Origin: Tetrahymena thermophila SB210
Taxonomy: Eukaryota; Ciliophora; Oligohymenophorea; Hymenostomatida; Tetrahymenidae
DNA: 64,000 nucleotides
Assembly (NCBI RefSeq): GCF_000189635.1
Contig: NW_002476571.1
Location: forward strand, 661,554-725,553
Direction: 5' to 3'
This document shows positions 34,256-48,278 of the stretch, piece by piece. Below the pieces are notes generated by a model. The model was not told the origin of the DNA and ran no database searches. It saw nothing but the letters and a program-made list of their open reading frames with translations. The translations under genes were made by a program, and so were the position numbers. Every line of letters starts with the position of its first letter. Position 1 is the stretch's first letter.

Positions 34256-37200
34256 ATGGAATATATAGATTAAAATTTATTTAAACTAGTTGAAGTAAAA
34301 TAAAAGTTGGTAAAGCATATAAAAGGTAGGGAGAAATTAAGAGAGCAACTCAAAGATAAAAGCGTCTAAATGCATGATAATTAGCAAAGTCTTAGTAAAT
34401 TGCATTCAAATTTAAATAAATTACTAGCTTATAAACATGATTAATTAAAAAGATTTTTATAATTTTTGGAACCTGTTGCAATAAAAATGAGCATTATTTA
34501 ATTTAAAAGTTTTAAATCTCACTTTTATAACAAATAAATAGTTTCTAATATGAAGGAAAATGATATACCTAATAATATAACCTCAAATATAGATAAAATG
34601 ATTAAAGAGTTAAAACAATATGGATTTGATGATTTTAAATTTTTAGGAAAAGGACAATAAGGAAATGTTTTGTTAGCAAAAGAATAAAAAACAAATAGGA
34701 GATACGCAATCAAAGGTTTTCTTATAAAACATGATAATGGAGAAATTATAGAAGACCATTTAAAATCAGCAAATAAAGAAATAGAGATGCTTTAATAATG
34801 TAAAGGCTCCCCTTTTGTGGTTAATATTTTTAGATAAATAGATGGATAATATTTCAAATACTTAATTCTTAATGAGTGTTAAGGTAATATTAAACTCTAT
34901 CAACTAATTTATAAAGCTAAATTCATACTTTTTTTAATAGGAAGTTTAAACTAAATACTCGATAAATAATCAAATAAATTGTTAAACGAAATAACTGCAA
35001 TCAAATATTCTAAAGATATTGCAGAAGGACTTCTACATATTCATTCCAAGAAGTGTGTTGCTAATGACCTGAAGATGGATAATATTTTAATTGACTACAA
35101 CGGAAATGCAGTAATTTGTAATGCTCAAATAAAATTTAAAGCTTTGATAAATTAGAATAAATATAATAAATAAATAAATAAATAAATAAATAATAATAGG
35201 TGATTTTGGATTAGCAGATTAACTTACAAAAACAAATGGCTTTAGCATAAATGAATATGTTTAATTAATTTTTATATTTTCATTTATTATTTATATATTT
35301 TTTTAATTCATCATAAATAGAAGGGTAATTATTAATATTGTGCACCAGAATGTTGTTTAGATAGTGAAATTTATGAATATCCTAAAGAGTATTAAAAATA
35401 ATAAATTCTAATAGAAACAAATCCTACTCCAAAAGTAATAAAAATAATTAAATCAAATAATAATATTAATATTTACATTATTATTTAAAATACATTAATA
35501 TAGAGTGAAGCTTTTTCTTTGGGTAAAAATAATAAATTAATTAATTAATTAATAAATAAATAAAGCCAGATAGAAAAATATTAAATATTTTATGGTGATA
35601 AATAAATAAATAGGTTACATAATTTACTATATGATCCATTAGTCAGAAGCATATAAAGCTGTATTAAATAAACATAAGTCTTTGGATTTTAAAGGATTTG
35701 AAAATTTTATTTATAATAGATAACTTTAATATATAATCAAGAAATTAACAAAATTTGATCCAAATAAAAGAATAGAGATAAAAGATGCTCTGATTATACT
35801 GAAAGGAATTATTTCACATGAATTCAAATTAGATTAGAAATTTATTAAGACTATGGTGGATGATGATCAAGGAGTAACCTAATAATATATTAGATAAATC
35901 AAAAAAGATATAGAGTTTATCTAGTGTTCTGAAAATACATTTTATCCTATCATGTAATTTTAAATATTTTAAAAAATTTTTAATAAAGCTTCAACAGTCA
36001 AAATGAAAAGGAATTTGTACAAGCATTAGATTCATATGTTCCCATGCTTCAAAAATAAATTAAGGATCTCACAAAAAAAACAGAAGAACTCTAAAATTAA
36101 AATCTGATGTAATTTGCTATTGTGTTTAAATTTTACTCTGTATGTATATATTATCAAAATTTAAAATTAATTTTTATTCCTTTATTATAATTTATTAAAT
36201 TAAAAACTTATTTATTATAATTATTATTATTTTAATATATAGTTTAGAACAGGAAAAAAATTAATTATTAAATTAATTAGATCAATAGAATATATTCTAT
36301 AATAACAGGCAATAAGATTTTTAAAAGTAATTAATATAAACTTTAATTATTTATGAAAAAAGATTATAACTTTGATTCGTTTTATTCTAATTAAAAAAAA
36401 TATATTTTATTATTTATTATAAGATATTGAATTAAAAATTAGTATTTATTTTATTATTTTTAATTATAGTTTAGAAGAAAAAAAGAATTAATTACAAAAG
36501 AAATTAGATTAATTGACTTTGTAAAACGATACCATGCAATAATATTGTTAAAAGTAAGTTATTTATTTATAAAAATAAATAAATAAATAAAAAATATTTT
36601 TTGTTTTCAAATTAAAAAAAATAGTTAATTAACTATCTCTTTAAAAATAATTTGATTATTTATTATAGTTTATAAAATTAAAAAACTTACATTTTTATTA
36701 ATATTTTAATATATAGTTTAGAACAGGAAAAAAATCTATTACAATAATAATTAGTTTAATAGACTGGGATGTATCGTATCTAAGAATAATTTTATTTAAA
36801 GTAAGCTATTTAAAAACTAAAATTATTTCTGAAAATAAATAAATAAATAAATAAATAATAACTTATTTTGTTTTCAATTTAAAAAAAATAGTTTAGAACA
36901 GGAAAAAAATCTATTACAATAATAATTAGTTGAATGGACTGAGATGTATCGTAACTAAGAATAATTTTATTTAAAGTAAGCTATTTAAAAACTAAAATTA
37001 TTTATGAAAATAAATAAATAAATAAATAATAACTTATTTTGTTTTCAATTTAAAAAAAATATTTAATTAATTAATTAATTGATTATCTCTTTAATTAATC
37101 TAACTAATTAGATTAAAAAGCTGCATAAATTATTTTAATATATAGTTTAGAACAGAAAAATAACGAATTACAAAAATAAGTAGAGAATTACATTAAATAA

Positions 37201-38026
37201 ATTCATAACAAGGAGTATTTTTTTAAAAAGTAAGTAAGTTATTTTAAAACTAAAATTATTTATGAAAATAAATATTTTATTTTCAATTTAAAAAAATAAA
37301 TAGTTAATTATCTCATGAAAAAGAACTTTATGAAGCTGAAATCAATAAGTAAGTTTTTTAAAATTAATTCAATTTCTAAGAATTTATTTGAACCTTATTA
37401 TGATTTGAAGAAATAAATAGCCAAATAAGTATATTTTTAAATTGATTGGCTTAGAAAAAATAATGAGAATATCTAGTATTAATCTTTTAAATAAATTTAA
37501 TTATTTTAAAAATATTTTTTTTCTAAAAAGTTTCTTTAAATCATAACATAATAAAACGGAAAAATTATTTTACTTTTTTAATCTTATTATATTTAAATTA
37601 ACATATTCTGTATTAAATAGATTAAAAAACATGGATTTAGAAAAGTAAAATATTTTTTAATAAAGAATTAAAGGAAATAATTAAAATACTAATTAATAGT
37701 CAATTGGGATATAAACAAGGAATTAACTAAACTTATTAATCTAATAAGTAAATTTAAATTTAGAAATTATCCTAAATTTATTTTTATAAAAATTAATTTT
37801 AAGAGCTAGATAGTCAGAAAATATTTCAAATGTACAACAATAATAAAAAAAGCTAGAGTAAAAAATTTCTAAATTAAAATAATAAAATAAATTGTAAATT
37901 TGTTCTACTTGCAATATTAATGAAAGAGACATTTTTATAAATGATTATTAAATTTGCTCTCACTGCTTAAGAAAATAATTTTTTAAATTAGCTTGATAAT
38001 TCTGTATAAAAAATAAAAAGGTGATT
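34256..38026 (+). CDS. Protein kinase with coiled-coil repeats and C-terminal zinc-finger-like motif
   Basis: The first exons, in frame, are 34256-34883, 34941-35117, 35200-35258, 35321-35434, 35504-35522, 35614-35953 and 35989-36108. The N-terminus is a helical, Lys-rich coil. Kinase motifs in order are a glycine loop GKGQQGNV, YAIK (ATP lysine), a helix C glutamate in NKEIEML, the catalytic loop VANDLKMDNIL (AND in place of HRD, with Asp, Lys and Asn kept), CDFGLAD, and YCAPE. The key residues are present, so it is probably active. Five 84-nt exons follow (36243-36326, 36470-36553, 36717-36800, 36892-36975, 37146-37229), each encoding a 28-residue coiled-coil unit, then several small exons whose borders are uncertain. 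The last exon (37804-38026) has CSTCN...CSHC, a zinc-binding-like pair. The substrate is unknown. Confidence 0.85.
36717..37066 (+). repeat. Recent 175-bp tandem duplication of a coil exon with its intron
   Basis: 36717-36891 and 36892-37066 are nearly identical in both exon (84 nt) and intron, including an (AAAT)n run. Exon differences are few (for example VQQTGMYRI against VEWTEMYRN). The shift adds exactly 28 residues to the kinase without disturbing frame. Confidence 0.9.
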
Positions 38027-39607
38027 GATTGATTGATTTCTTTCCAATTTATTAATTTATTAACATTTTATAAATTTATTTTGCTATTTAGTTAGTTATT
38101 TATATTTTATGTTTTTTTATTAATTTTATCTTTTATTTTATTCAAATCAATAAGAAGAATCTCTTTCAAAAATCTTTTTTATTTTTTTTATTAAAATATT
38201 TTTAAATATTGTTTTTTTATGATATTCACCTTAATATCAAAAAATTGAATACAAACTAAAATTAAAAATAATTTCTTGATTCTTTAAAAACCAAGCTTTC
38301 TTTTTTATTTTTTTGATTAATAGAACAATTCCAGAATATTTTTAAATCAATTAAATATTTATATATCTTTATTTATTATTAATTGAGCATTAAATAGCTG
38401 GGCTTGTAAAAAATACACGGGATTTTAGTATATAATAGGTCATCAGTTTTGTTAATATGTTTGATGTGTCATCAATTTTATGAAATTAATTCTGATTTCT
38501 TTATGAAATCTTCTATTTTAATTATACTGATTAAGAATTTTGATTTATTAATATTTTTAACATCCCTAATAAGTGAAAGTATCATCAAAACTTATTAAAC
38601 CTAATCATAATAAAAATTAAATGCAATTTTATTAAAACTTAGTAAAGTAAATTGTAATGTAATTCACTTTCTAAAGCGTTTGTAAAATATTTTCAAATAA
38701 ATGCAACTTATAATAAAAAATTATGACACTAATCGATATATATGAAAGTAAAATTCTATTTAGTTATTTTACTTTCAAAAAAAATGCTGCGCAATTTATC
38801 TATTTTGTTGCTTTAAAAATTTTACTAATGTAAACAAATAGAGTAAGTTTATTAAATTAAAGTTTTCCTTTATTCATTGATTCTTATAAAATCTAATATT
38901 AAAATAAGAATAGAATTATTTCATTTTACAATCCTAATTTTAGTAAAAAATCAAAATGCTTTAGATAATATTTTATGTAAAAGTATCATTTTAGTTAATA
39001 TCTATTAATTTTTTTAATTAGGTTATCAATAATATTGTAAAAAAATTGAAAACTTATTTTTCACCTTTTACAAGGAAAATGTCTTTCATTATAATTCAAA
39101 TTATATTTCTTAATGGATTAAAAAATTAAGAAAATACTAAATCCATTATACTATTAAGAAATTTTACTGGTATTTTTTTTAACTAAAACCAAAAATAAAT
39201 GATCAGCTTTGAAATATTTTTGCTTTAAAAAAACAAAATTTTTTAACTAATTATTAAATATTTGTTCGATTTGTTGATAAATATTCAAATATTATTTTTA
39301 AAGTTAAGTTTTAATATTTTAAATTGGAATCTCTTCGATTTAATTTAATTAAATTGTGTAATTATAATATGTAAAAGGAAACATAGAAATAATCTAACTT
39401 GAATAATTAATTAAAAATATTAAATAGAGTAAATCACATATCAAAAAAGCTGTAAATTTAGAGGATGAGCATTGATTACTTTTTAATATTTATAATAAAT
39501 AAAGGCATTCATCAATCAGTCACTTTAATTTAAAAGTAAAAATGAACCTTTACGCTTTGTATAAATTTTTTTAAAATATAAACAAAATTAATTTATAAAA
39601 TACTAAG
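38027..39607. other. Intergenic, no gene seen
   Basis: About 1.6 kb between the kinase and the ABC transporter. It is AT-rich, with a (GATT)n run at 38023-38038. No open frame, RNA gene or repeat was recognised. The promoter of the transporter presumably lies at its right end. Confidence 0.45.
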
Positions 39608-42600
39608 ATGAAAGTTAGAAACCACCTAAAAGCTCTTTTGCGGAAGAACTTTATATTATGGAAAAGAAACTGGATATGCTCCATTTTCGAGATTTTCCTT
39701 CCTGCAATAATTGGATGTTTCTTTTTTGTAATAAGAAATTAGATCAAGATAACAGACATTGATACAAAGAGTTATATTGATGAGGTAAATCTTATTCATT
39801 ATTTTTTTTTTTAATCTAACTTAATATCTAAAATTTATTTATCAAATTTATGTTTTTATTTTATTTTATTTTGTAGAGAGTCACTCTTGTACCTGATTTT
39901 TAAATTTTGGGAAAGAATCAACAAACTGGCAAAGATATCTTACCAATTATGAAAGATTGCATTCATGGAAAGACTTCGCATTACCCTAGCTATGCAAATG
40001 GACATGTTGCCTTGATTGGAGACCATGAAATCTTAGATAAATTAGAAACTATATTTACAAAAAATTATTAGTATCCTGTTAAGAGATATTAAGATGTTGA
40101 ATAGGTAAATAAACATGTTAAAGACCCTAACTATAATTACGATCTTTGTTTGGGTATTTAAATGAACAAGGCTCTAAATAATGTATACGATTACACACTA
40201 TTCTTCAACAACACTGGTAAATACTTCTTTGAGATGCCAAAAACTTTGACAGCTGCGAAATTTGATTATATGTTCGATAAAAGGGAAGACCATTTATATA
40301 AATATATTAACACTGGATTTATGACTCTTTAAAATTGGATAGGTATTTATTTTTATATTAATAGAAATGGTTTTAGATAATTAATGATTTTTTTATTTAA
40401 ATTAAATAGATAACATGATATTTTAAATTGAAAGTGGAGACCAAAATTCATCAATCACTGTTGAACTAAGCTCTATGAAGATTATTAAGCATGGGCAGGA
40501 TGATTTGGCAGAGAAAATGTAGGGAAGATTTGCTACATACATAGTGCTTCCTATGATTATTGTTTATTTAAGAATGACATATGGCCTGCTAATAGAAAAA
40601 GAAAAAAGAATTAGAGAAGGCATGAAGGTGATGGGAATGTCTGATACCAGTTTTTACTTAGCATGGATTATTCACTATTTAATAATTTATGCTTTATGCA
40701 GTCTTTTTGCTGTAATAATTCTTAAGACTGCTATATTCAAAGAAAGCGATTTTTCTGTCCTTTTTGTTTGGCATTTCTTGTTTGGAATAACTCTGATTTT
40801 CTAAAGCTTGTTTATCACTACTTTCTTTACCAGAGCTAAGATTGGAAATATTATTGGCATGGTTTTCTTTTTGCTTTAGTACATGGTCATTTTTGTTATC
40901 AGATAGTAGGATGATGTCACTAAGTCTATGAAAAATGGGGTCTCTATTCTTTCTCATACTGGTACCACTCTTGCTTGCGATGTATATTTGCTGATAGAGA
41001 GCTAATAGAAGGGTATCACATGGAGCAATTTAGACTTTTAAATTGAAAATTACTCAGTATTGACTAACTTCTACATGAACATCATCAATATAATTATATT
41101 TTTTGTTCTTTCTATCTACTTAGATTAAGTCTTTCCTAATGAATTCGGTAAAAAATAACACCCTCTCTTTTTTATTAGGTGGATTTGGAAAAGATAAAAA
41201 AGTCAATCTAGTATCAAACCAGAAGTTCTAAGTAATGATACAGAAAATTTAATAGATTTAAAAGAAAATTTTGAAGAAGAAGTTGCAATGAATTTGAAAG
41301 AATAAGAAAGAGATAATCAAGTCCTGAAAGTAAATGATTTATACAAAGTATATCCATCAGGAAAGTCTGCTGTTAATGGAGTCACAATGACGATGTACAA
41401 AGACCAGATATTTGCTCTGCTGGGACACAACGGAGCAGGTAAAACTACTACTATTTCTATGTTAACAGGAATGTATGAGTTTACAAGTGGTTCTGCTGTT
41501 GTTTTTGGAAAAGATGTACAAAATGAAATGAGAGAAATTCGTACTTTTATGGGTGTTTGTCCTTAGCATGACATCCTTTTTGATGATTTGAGTGTAAAAG
41601 AACATCTAGAACTATTCGCATCTTTTAAAGGAATGACTGATAAAAAATTAATTGCAGAAGAAGTTGAAAAGTATATTGCAGATGTTGATTTGGCTGAAAA
41701 AAGAAATGAACTTTCTAAAAATCTCTCAGGCGGCTAAAAGCGTAGACTAAGTGTTGCAATCGCCTTCATAGGAGGCAGTAAGCTTATCTATTTGGATGAA
41801 CCTACAAGCGGAATGGACACTTCCGCTCGTCGTCATATTTGGGATATGCTGAAGAGATACAAGAGCGAAAGAATTATTTGCCTGACAACACATTTTATGG
41901 ATGAAGCTGATTACCTTGGAGATAGGATAGCTATTATGGCTGAAGGTTAAATCGTTTGCATGGGTAGACCTTTATTTTTAAAGAATAAGTTTGGAGCTGG
42001 ATATCATCTTACAATTGTCAAGAAAAATCCAACAGATCCTTCTGTTCCTATAATATAATTTGTAAAAAGTGTTATCCCTTCTTCTAAGCTTGTTTCTGAT
42101 GTCTCTGCAGAAGTTTCTTTTTAATTAAATAACGAAAGTCTACCATAATTTGCTAAGCTCTTTAACGATTTAGATTAGCAATTAGACAAGCTATCTGTTT
42201 AATCCTATGGTATTTCAATTACAACTCTTGAAGAAGTGTTTTTGAGGGTGGCACATTTAAAAGATGAAATTAAAGAGAAAAAAAGAAAGCAACTTTAGGA
42301 ATAAGCCAAGCAAAAAGAAAATAATATCAACAATAAAGCTAACTTAGATAATAAAAAAAATTAGAATTTAGAAATGAGTTTGAGAGAAGGAGAGAATAAC
42401 AATAACATAAACAATCCTGAAAAGAACTATAAATTACCTAGTGTGGACGAGATTGAATGTGAAAACAAATAGGCTGGGTTACTTGGAGTTGATAATTTTG
42501 ATTTGAATAATGTCAGGATTACCAAAAAAAGAGAATTGTTTTTCATTCATTTGAAAGCACTAATAATAAAACGTTTGATATACTTTAAGCGCGATATCAG

Positions 42601-45502
42601 GTCTTTGCTTTGTGAAATAGTCCTTCCATGCATTGTAGTTATTTTTGGACTCAGTTTGGCTTTAGTTTCGTTTTTAAAAGATTAGCCTGGAGTTTTACTA
42701 AATTCTTCGCTATATGAAAATAATTTACCAACAATAGTTTCTAGTTCTTCACTCAGCTTTTCATAATAAATAGATTAGATTTTAGATCATTTCCCTCTAA
42801 ATAATAAAAAATAAAACTTTGAATTTGAAAAGAAATACGATATATCTGATATTAATTAGTGGGATGAGTATAATTTTAGTAAAAGAGGTGTAGACAGAAT
42901 AGGATCATATTATGTAAAATCTATTACCCCAGATATGCTAAAGTATCAATACATCACAGAATTAAATACAATTGCAAGAGACTCCTCAGGTGTATATGTT
43001 AATGCTATGAACCAAGCAATTATAAATAGCTATTTGTAGTACAAAAGCAAAGTAAATAACTAACCTACAGCTAGAAAGATACAAATTAATGCAACATTTT
43101 AGCCTTGGCCTCTCACAGAGAAAATCAAAAGCTTAGAAGGAACTGCTGATGGTCTAGTTTCAAGTTTTATATTCTCAATAGGATTCTCATTTATTCCTGC
43201 AAGTATAATTACTTTCTGTGTCAAAGAAAGAACTGAGAACATAAAGCATTAACAGCTTGTAAGTGGAGTAGGAATAGTCAGCTATTGGGCTAGCAACATT
43301 ATTATGGATATGGTTAAGCATATTTTTCCAGCAGCATTTTGCATTTTAATGGTGAAGGTTTATGATATAGATACTTTCATGGATGGTAATACCTTCTCAG
43401 CAATAGTCCTTTTGATGTTTTTATATGGATGGAGTGTAATTCCTTTCACTTTTGTGACATCTTTTCTTTTTGGTGATTACGGAAACGCTTAAGTATCAGC
43501 TTTCTTTATTAACTTTTTGTGTGGTGGCATTCTACCAACAATAGTAGCCATTTTACGTATCATAGAATCAACTGAAAACTCAGGAATAGCACTCGGATGG
43601 ATTTTTCGTATCATTCCTTCCTTCAGTTTTGGTTACGGAATACTGAATATAGGAAATAGAGAACTTTACAATATTACTAAAATGAATAAAGAAATTCCAT
43701 CAGCATACGAGCTTGACATAGCAGGTAAATCTTGAAATCAAAAATTATTTTTAAATGATAATTTTTTTTAATCTTTGTTGATTTAAATTTATTTTTAGAT
43801 TTTATCCAATAATATTTATTTTTTTAAAATAAATTTTTTTTACTTCAAAGTTGTAGAAATTAAAAATTGAATTTACTTAAAATTATTTTTAAATCTTAGA
43901 AAAATTAAAATTTATTTCAATAAATATAAATTGTTATTATTTAAAATAAATCTATATTTAAAGAAATATGAATTTAATTTATTTTTTAAATGAAAAGGAG
44001 GAGATATCATTTTGATGTTTGTTGAGGGTATTGTTTATTTGGCTATCCTATTTTTAATTGAATGGGCATAGCATATTGGTTCTATTTCAAGATACTTTTC
44101 AAATGAAAACTCAGTTTAATATATACCTAAAGAACAAGATAGCGATGTTTAGAAGGAAATTGATTTAGTTGCATTATCAAAGCCATAAGATTATTCTGTT
44201 AGAGTTCAGAATTTACGCAAAGTATTTATCCCAGCTAAGAATAGAATAAAAGTAGCAGTAGATCAAATTTCTTTTGGTATTAAAAATGGAGAATGTTTTA
44301 CACTTCTAGGAGTCAATGGGGCTGGTAAAACTACAACATTCAAGATTTTATCAGGAGAAATTCATCCTACTTCAGGTAGTTGCCATATAAATGGATACGA
44401 TGTAGCTACTTAGATTGAATAAGCACGCAGAAATATAGGATATTGCCCTTAATTTGATGCTCTTCTTGAAAATCTTACAGCTTATGAGCATCTCGAGTTG
44501 TATGCAGCTATCAAAGGTATTCCATATGACCTTAGAAAGCCTCTTATAAAGCAAAAGATTTAGGAAATGGATTTGATTGATTTTGAAAATAAATTGGCAG
44601 GAACTTACAGTGGTGGTAATAAGAGAAAGCTCAGTGTAGCAATTGCTATGCTAGGTAATCCTCCAGTTGTGTTTTTAGATGAACCTTCAACTGGAATGGA
44701 TCCTGCAGCACGTCGTTTTATGTGGAGTGTCATTTCAAGGATATCCACTCAGCGTCAAAATTCTAGTGTTATTTTAACTACACACTCTATGGAAGAAGCA
44801 GAAGCGCTTTCAACTCGTATTGCTATTTAAGTAGAAGGTTAGTTAAAATGTATTGGCACAGTTTAACAAATAAAAAATAAATTCGGAGAAGGATACGAAG
44901 TTGAATGTAAATTAAAGTTACCTTCTAATGACTAATTAGTCTAAACACTGAAGACAGATTTTAATTTTGATGGAAAAGAAATTTAAAATATTCACGTATT
45001 TCCAAACAACTTGCAAGAAAATTTAGCTAAATTAAATGCTATGGAATATTATGATCTAATTACTAAAAATGAATAATTTGCTTAAATTTATTCAAGAATA
45101 AAGTCCTCAATAGGCGTTTCTTTACTAAACTTGTATCAATTCATTTTGTTAGAAAATTTAGGAAGTAACCTTTAGAAATTCATTAAGCAAAATCTTGGCG
45201 AATATTCAATTATTGAGCACTTTGATGACTTCTATCGTTTTAGAATCGAATCTAAAATTTCTATTGGAAAAATGTTTGAAAATTTTGAAAACAACAAATA
45301 AAATCTAAGTATTCTAAATTACTCAGTTAAATAAGCTTCCATTGAATAAATCTTTAATTTATTTGCATAAAATAAAATCAAAGTAAACTAAAAAGTACAT
45401 AATCTCCCTGGTAAAAACAATCTTCCTAATGAAGAAGATCCTTAACAATAAAACAGCAATTCAAGTGGATAAAAATCAATAAATATAGATATATTAAAAT
45501 GA
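39608..45502 (+). CDS. ABCA-type full ABC transporter, 1820 aa
   Basis: Four exons, 39608-39784, 39877-40342, 40410-43724 and 43998-45502, join in frame and end in TGA. The order is TMD1-NBD1-TMD2-NBD2. A first helix near residue 25 is followed by an extracellular loop, then five helices from about residue 255. NBD1 has Walker [10 protein letters not shown] (about 554), Q-loop CPQHD, signature LSGGQKRR (about 654), Walker [11 protein letters not shown] and H-loop [11 protein letters not shown]2 has Walker [10 protein letters not shown] (about 1424), CPQFDAL, signature YSGGNKRK (about 1519), which is typical of ABCA, Walker [11 protein letters not shown] and [12 protein letters not shown] proteins move lipids across membranes using ATP. 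All catalytic residues are intact. The first extracellular loop is short for the family. Reading only the standard code breaks it into six pieces. Confidence 0.95.
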
Positions 45503-45942
45503 ATTTATATTTTCTTTGTTTCATATTGAAATCTTTTAATTTTTATTTTAATAATTTTTTTTAAAAACTAATATTAAAATGTTTTAATTTAAGATAATTG
45601 AGCTAACTAGATATTGAAATTCAGCTGACTGGCTTCATCATATCAAGAGGAGTTTCAATAAATTTATACAGAAAAATTAATATTATAAAGTCAGTATTCA
45701 TGCTTTTTTTTTGTTTCTTTATATCAGAATTAATGATAATTAAATGTACTTATAAATTATCAAATTATCATATTTTTAAATGTAAATTTATCAAATATCA
45801 ATTTATTTTTACTGATTTAAAATTTTTAAAAATAAAATAAAAATTGAAATAGAAAATCAATTTATTGATAAAAAAATAAAATAACCTGAAAATAAAAATA
45901 AACAATTTTTATATTTTATTTTTTTTAATAAAAATATTAAAA
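45503..45942. other. Intergenic, no gene seen
   Basis: AT-rich spacer between the ABC transporter and the first of the tandem LRR genes. A stretch at 45745-45860 (atcaaattatca, attgaaatagaaaat) is similar to the DNA just before the second LRR copy, so it marks the left end of the 2.3-kb duplication unit. Confidence 0.5.
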
Positions 45943-48261
45943 ATGATCAACTAAGAAAATTAAGGTACCAATAGATTTAATTTAGTGTAATTTAGTTAAA
46001 TAAAATTATCTTTCACATTTAAAGTAAACTATTTATAGATATGATTATATTGATGAAAGAGACTTATCGTAGTTAGAACCTGTTGTTAAATGTATTCCTA
46101 CTCTTAGCTCGTTTGAACTTAGATTTAAGTATATTATATCACTTTTAAAATAAAATATATATTAAAAAATATTTTATAGCAATTATAGTAGGATTGGAAA
46201 AAAAGGAACCTAAAAAATATCTGAAGCGTTATCTATCTCTCAAAAAATGAATTCATTTAAATTATATCTTAAGTATAAATTCAATTATTAAACCAAAATA
46301 TTAATTTTGAATTTTTTTTTTTAATACTATTTCTTTTTTTGTAAAAGCTAACTCAGAATAGGAAATGAAGCTATTGAGACACTCTCATAAGGAATATCGA
46401 ACTGTTTGAATTTATAATCTATTGTTTTAAATCTTCAGTAACAATTAAAAAATTTTTATTTTATTTATTTTTGGTTAATTGCCACTCTTCTTTAAAATAA
46501 AAAGTGATAATATGATGAATTGTTAAACTTTTTAAAAATTATGCGAATAAATATCTAAATGCAAATAATTAAGAGCTTTAGATCTAGATGTTAGGTATGA
46601 TTTAACAAAATTCTTACAAATAAAAGTAATTCAAATTAATTAAATGACAGCAAAAACTACATTTTGAGTAATGAGTAAAGTTCATAAGCTTTATAAATAA
46701 TCTTTACTATGATTCCAAATTTAAAATTTCTCAGTCTTAATTTGAGGTATAAAAATAAATTTATAAATATTTTAACAAATATATAAAAATTTATTTAAAT
46801 TAATTTTAAAAGATAAAATAAATTAGAAACAAGTAATAAAACACCTTGCTTGTTTATTTATTTGTATAAATGTATCAACTTAGAATACTTATGCTTAAAT
46901 TTAGAGTAATTAGTTTAAATCAACTCAAATAATAATTTTTAACTAAGCTTAAATAAAAAATATTAAGAGAAACTGGTATAATTTAAGAAGAAGTTTACTA
47001 AATTGGGCATTCAATTTAAGAGATAAAAATATTGAAAGATATTTAGTTATCATTTAACAGTTAACCATACTATTTTAATTCTAAAGCATTGATTGAGAAT
47101 GGTAATTTAATGAGTTAAAGTTTTTCTAAAGTAGCAGACGGCATTAATAGTTGTAAAAATCTAAGTAGATTAAGTATAGATTTTGGGATTAACCAAACTT
47201 ATGAAAGTAAATTTTTTTAATAGTCTAAAAAATAGAAGAACTAATTCAAATTTTTAAGATATTAAAAAGCTATGTGAAGGAATTTCAAACTGCAAAGATT
47301 TAAAGTCTTTTTCATTTATTTAACAGTAAAAAAGATATATTTTACTTTAATTTAGTTTAGAATTATAATTTTAAATTAGTTAAAAAACAAAATAGAACAA
47401 TAATTTACTTTTAATCAATATAAATTGAACATATAAATTATTTATTTATCTATAAACTTAGTCTCGAAATAGAATGTTAAGATTAGACAGTTGTTTCTTT
47501 GATTAGTAATGCACTCTTAGAATGCAAAAATCTTTCATAGATATTTCTTTCTTTTGTGTAAATTTTTAGATTTATCTAAAAACACAATTTCATATATTTC
47601 TCATCCAACATTAAAAACGCATTGATAGTTTTTAATAAAAATTTTTGTCAATAATATGAATTAAATAGTTTTGTGTACTTGATTAAATAAGTATTTAACT
47701 ATTAATTTAAAAATGCCAAATTTAAACTTTTTATTAAAATTAATTATTTTATTACTATCAAAAAAGTTGCATTAAATTTATAAATTAAGATATAAATATT
47801 CTTAGTCAAAGTATATCTTAAAGTAAAAAAGTTTAAAAGCTAAAAATTGTTCTCTCGTAAATATAATTTTAGATTTTTAAAATAAAAATTAATAAAATTT
47901 ATTGAAATAATAGTAAAAATTAAATTAATTCAGTTGGAATTATCTAACTTTTTCAAGCTATTGCCTAATGTACAAATCTTTTAGAGCTATCCTTAAGTTT
48001 ATAGTAATAATTAAATATATATATAGAATTGGTAGAGAGAAGGGATGGTAAGAGATTTTTCTATTCCTTAAAATACCTTTGTTTGTATTTCCAAATTTTT
48101 CTATATACTTTGAATATTTTAATAAATTTGAATCAAAATTTACAAAATAAGGTATTTAAATCTATTTATAAATTATCAAACAAACTATAATATTTTTAAA
48201 GATAATTTTATCAAACACCAATTTATTTTTTCTGCTTTACAATTTTTAACAATAAAATTGA
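45943..48261 (+). CDS. LRR protein, tandem copy 1
   Basis: ATG at 45943 (MINQENQGTNRFNL), then about twelve exons with phase 2 borders after the first. Each holds one LRR-like unit, for example NYSRIGKKGTQKISEALS, QLRIGNEAIETLSQGISN and NSVGIIQLFQAIAQCTNL. The most conserved positions are the SxCxxL core and the final L-x-L. No stop was met inside the exons read. The last exon starts at 48027 and runs to TGA at 48259-48261, but this tail is not conserved with the second copy, so its true end is uncertain. Exon borders between 46830 and 47060 are approximate. No signal peptide. Confidence 0.72.
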
Positions 48262-48278
48262 AATAGAAAATATCATAA

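Noticed and set aside
40694..40957. Minus-strand ORF opposite the ABC transporter
   Set aside because: Antisense shadow of transmembrane-domain codons in the ABCA gene.
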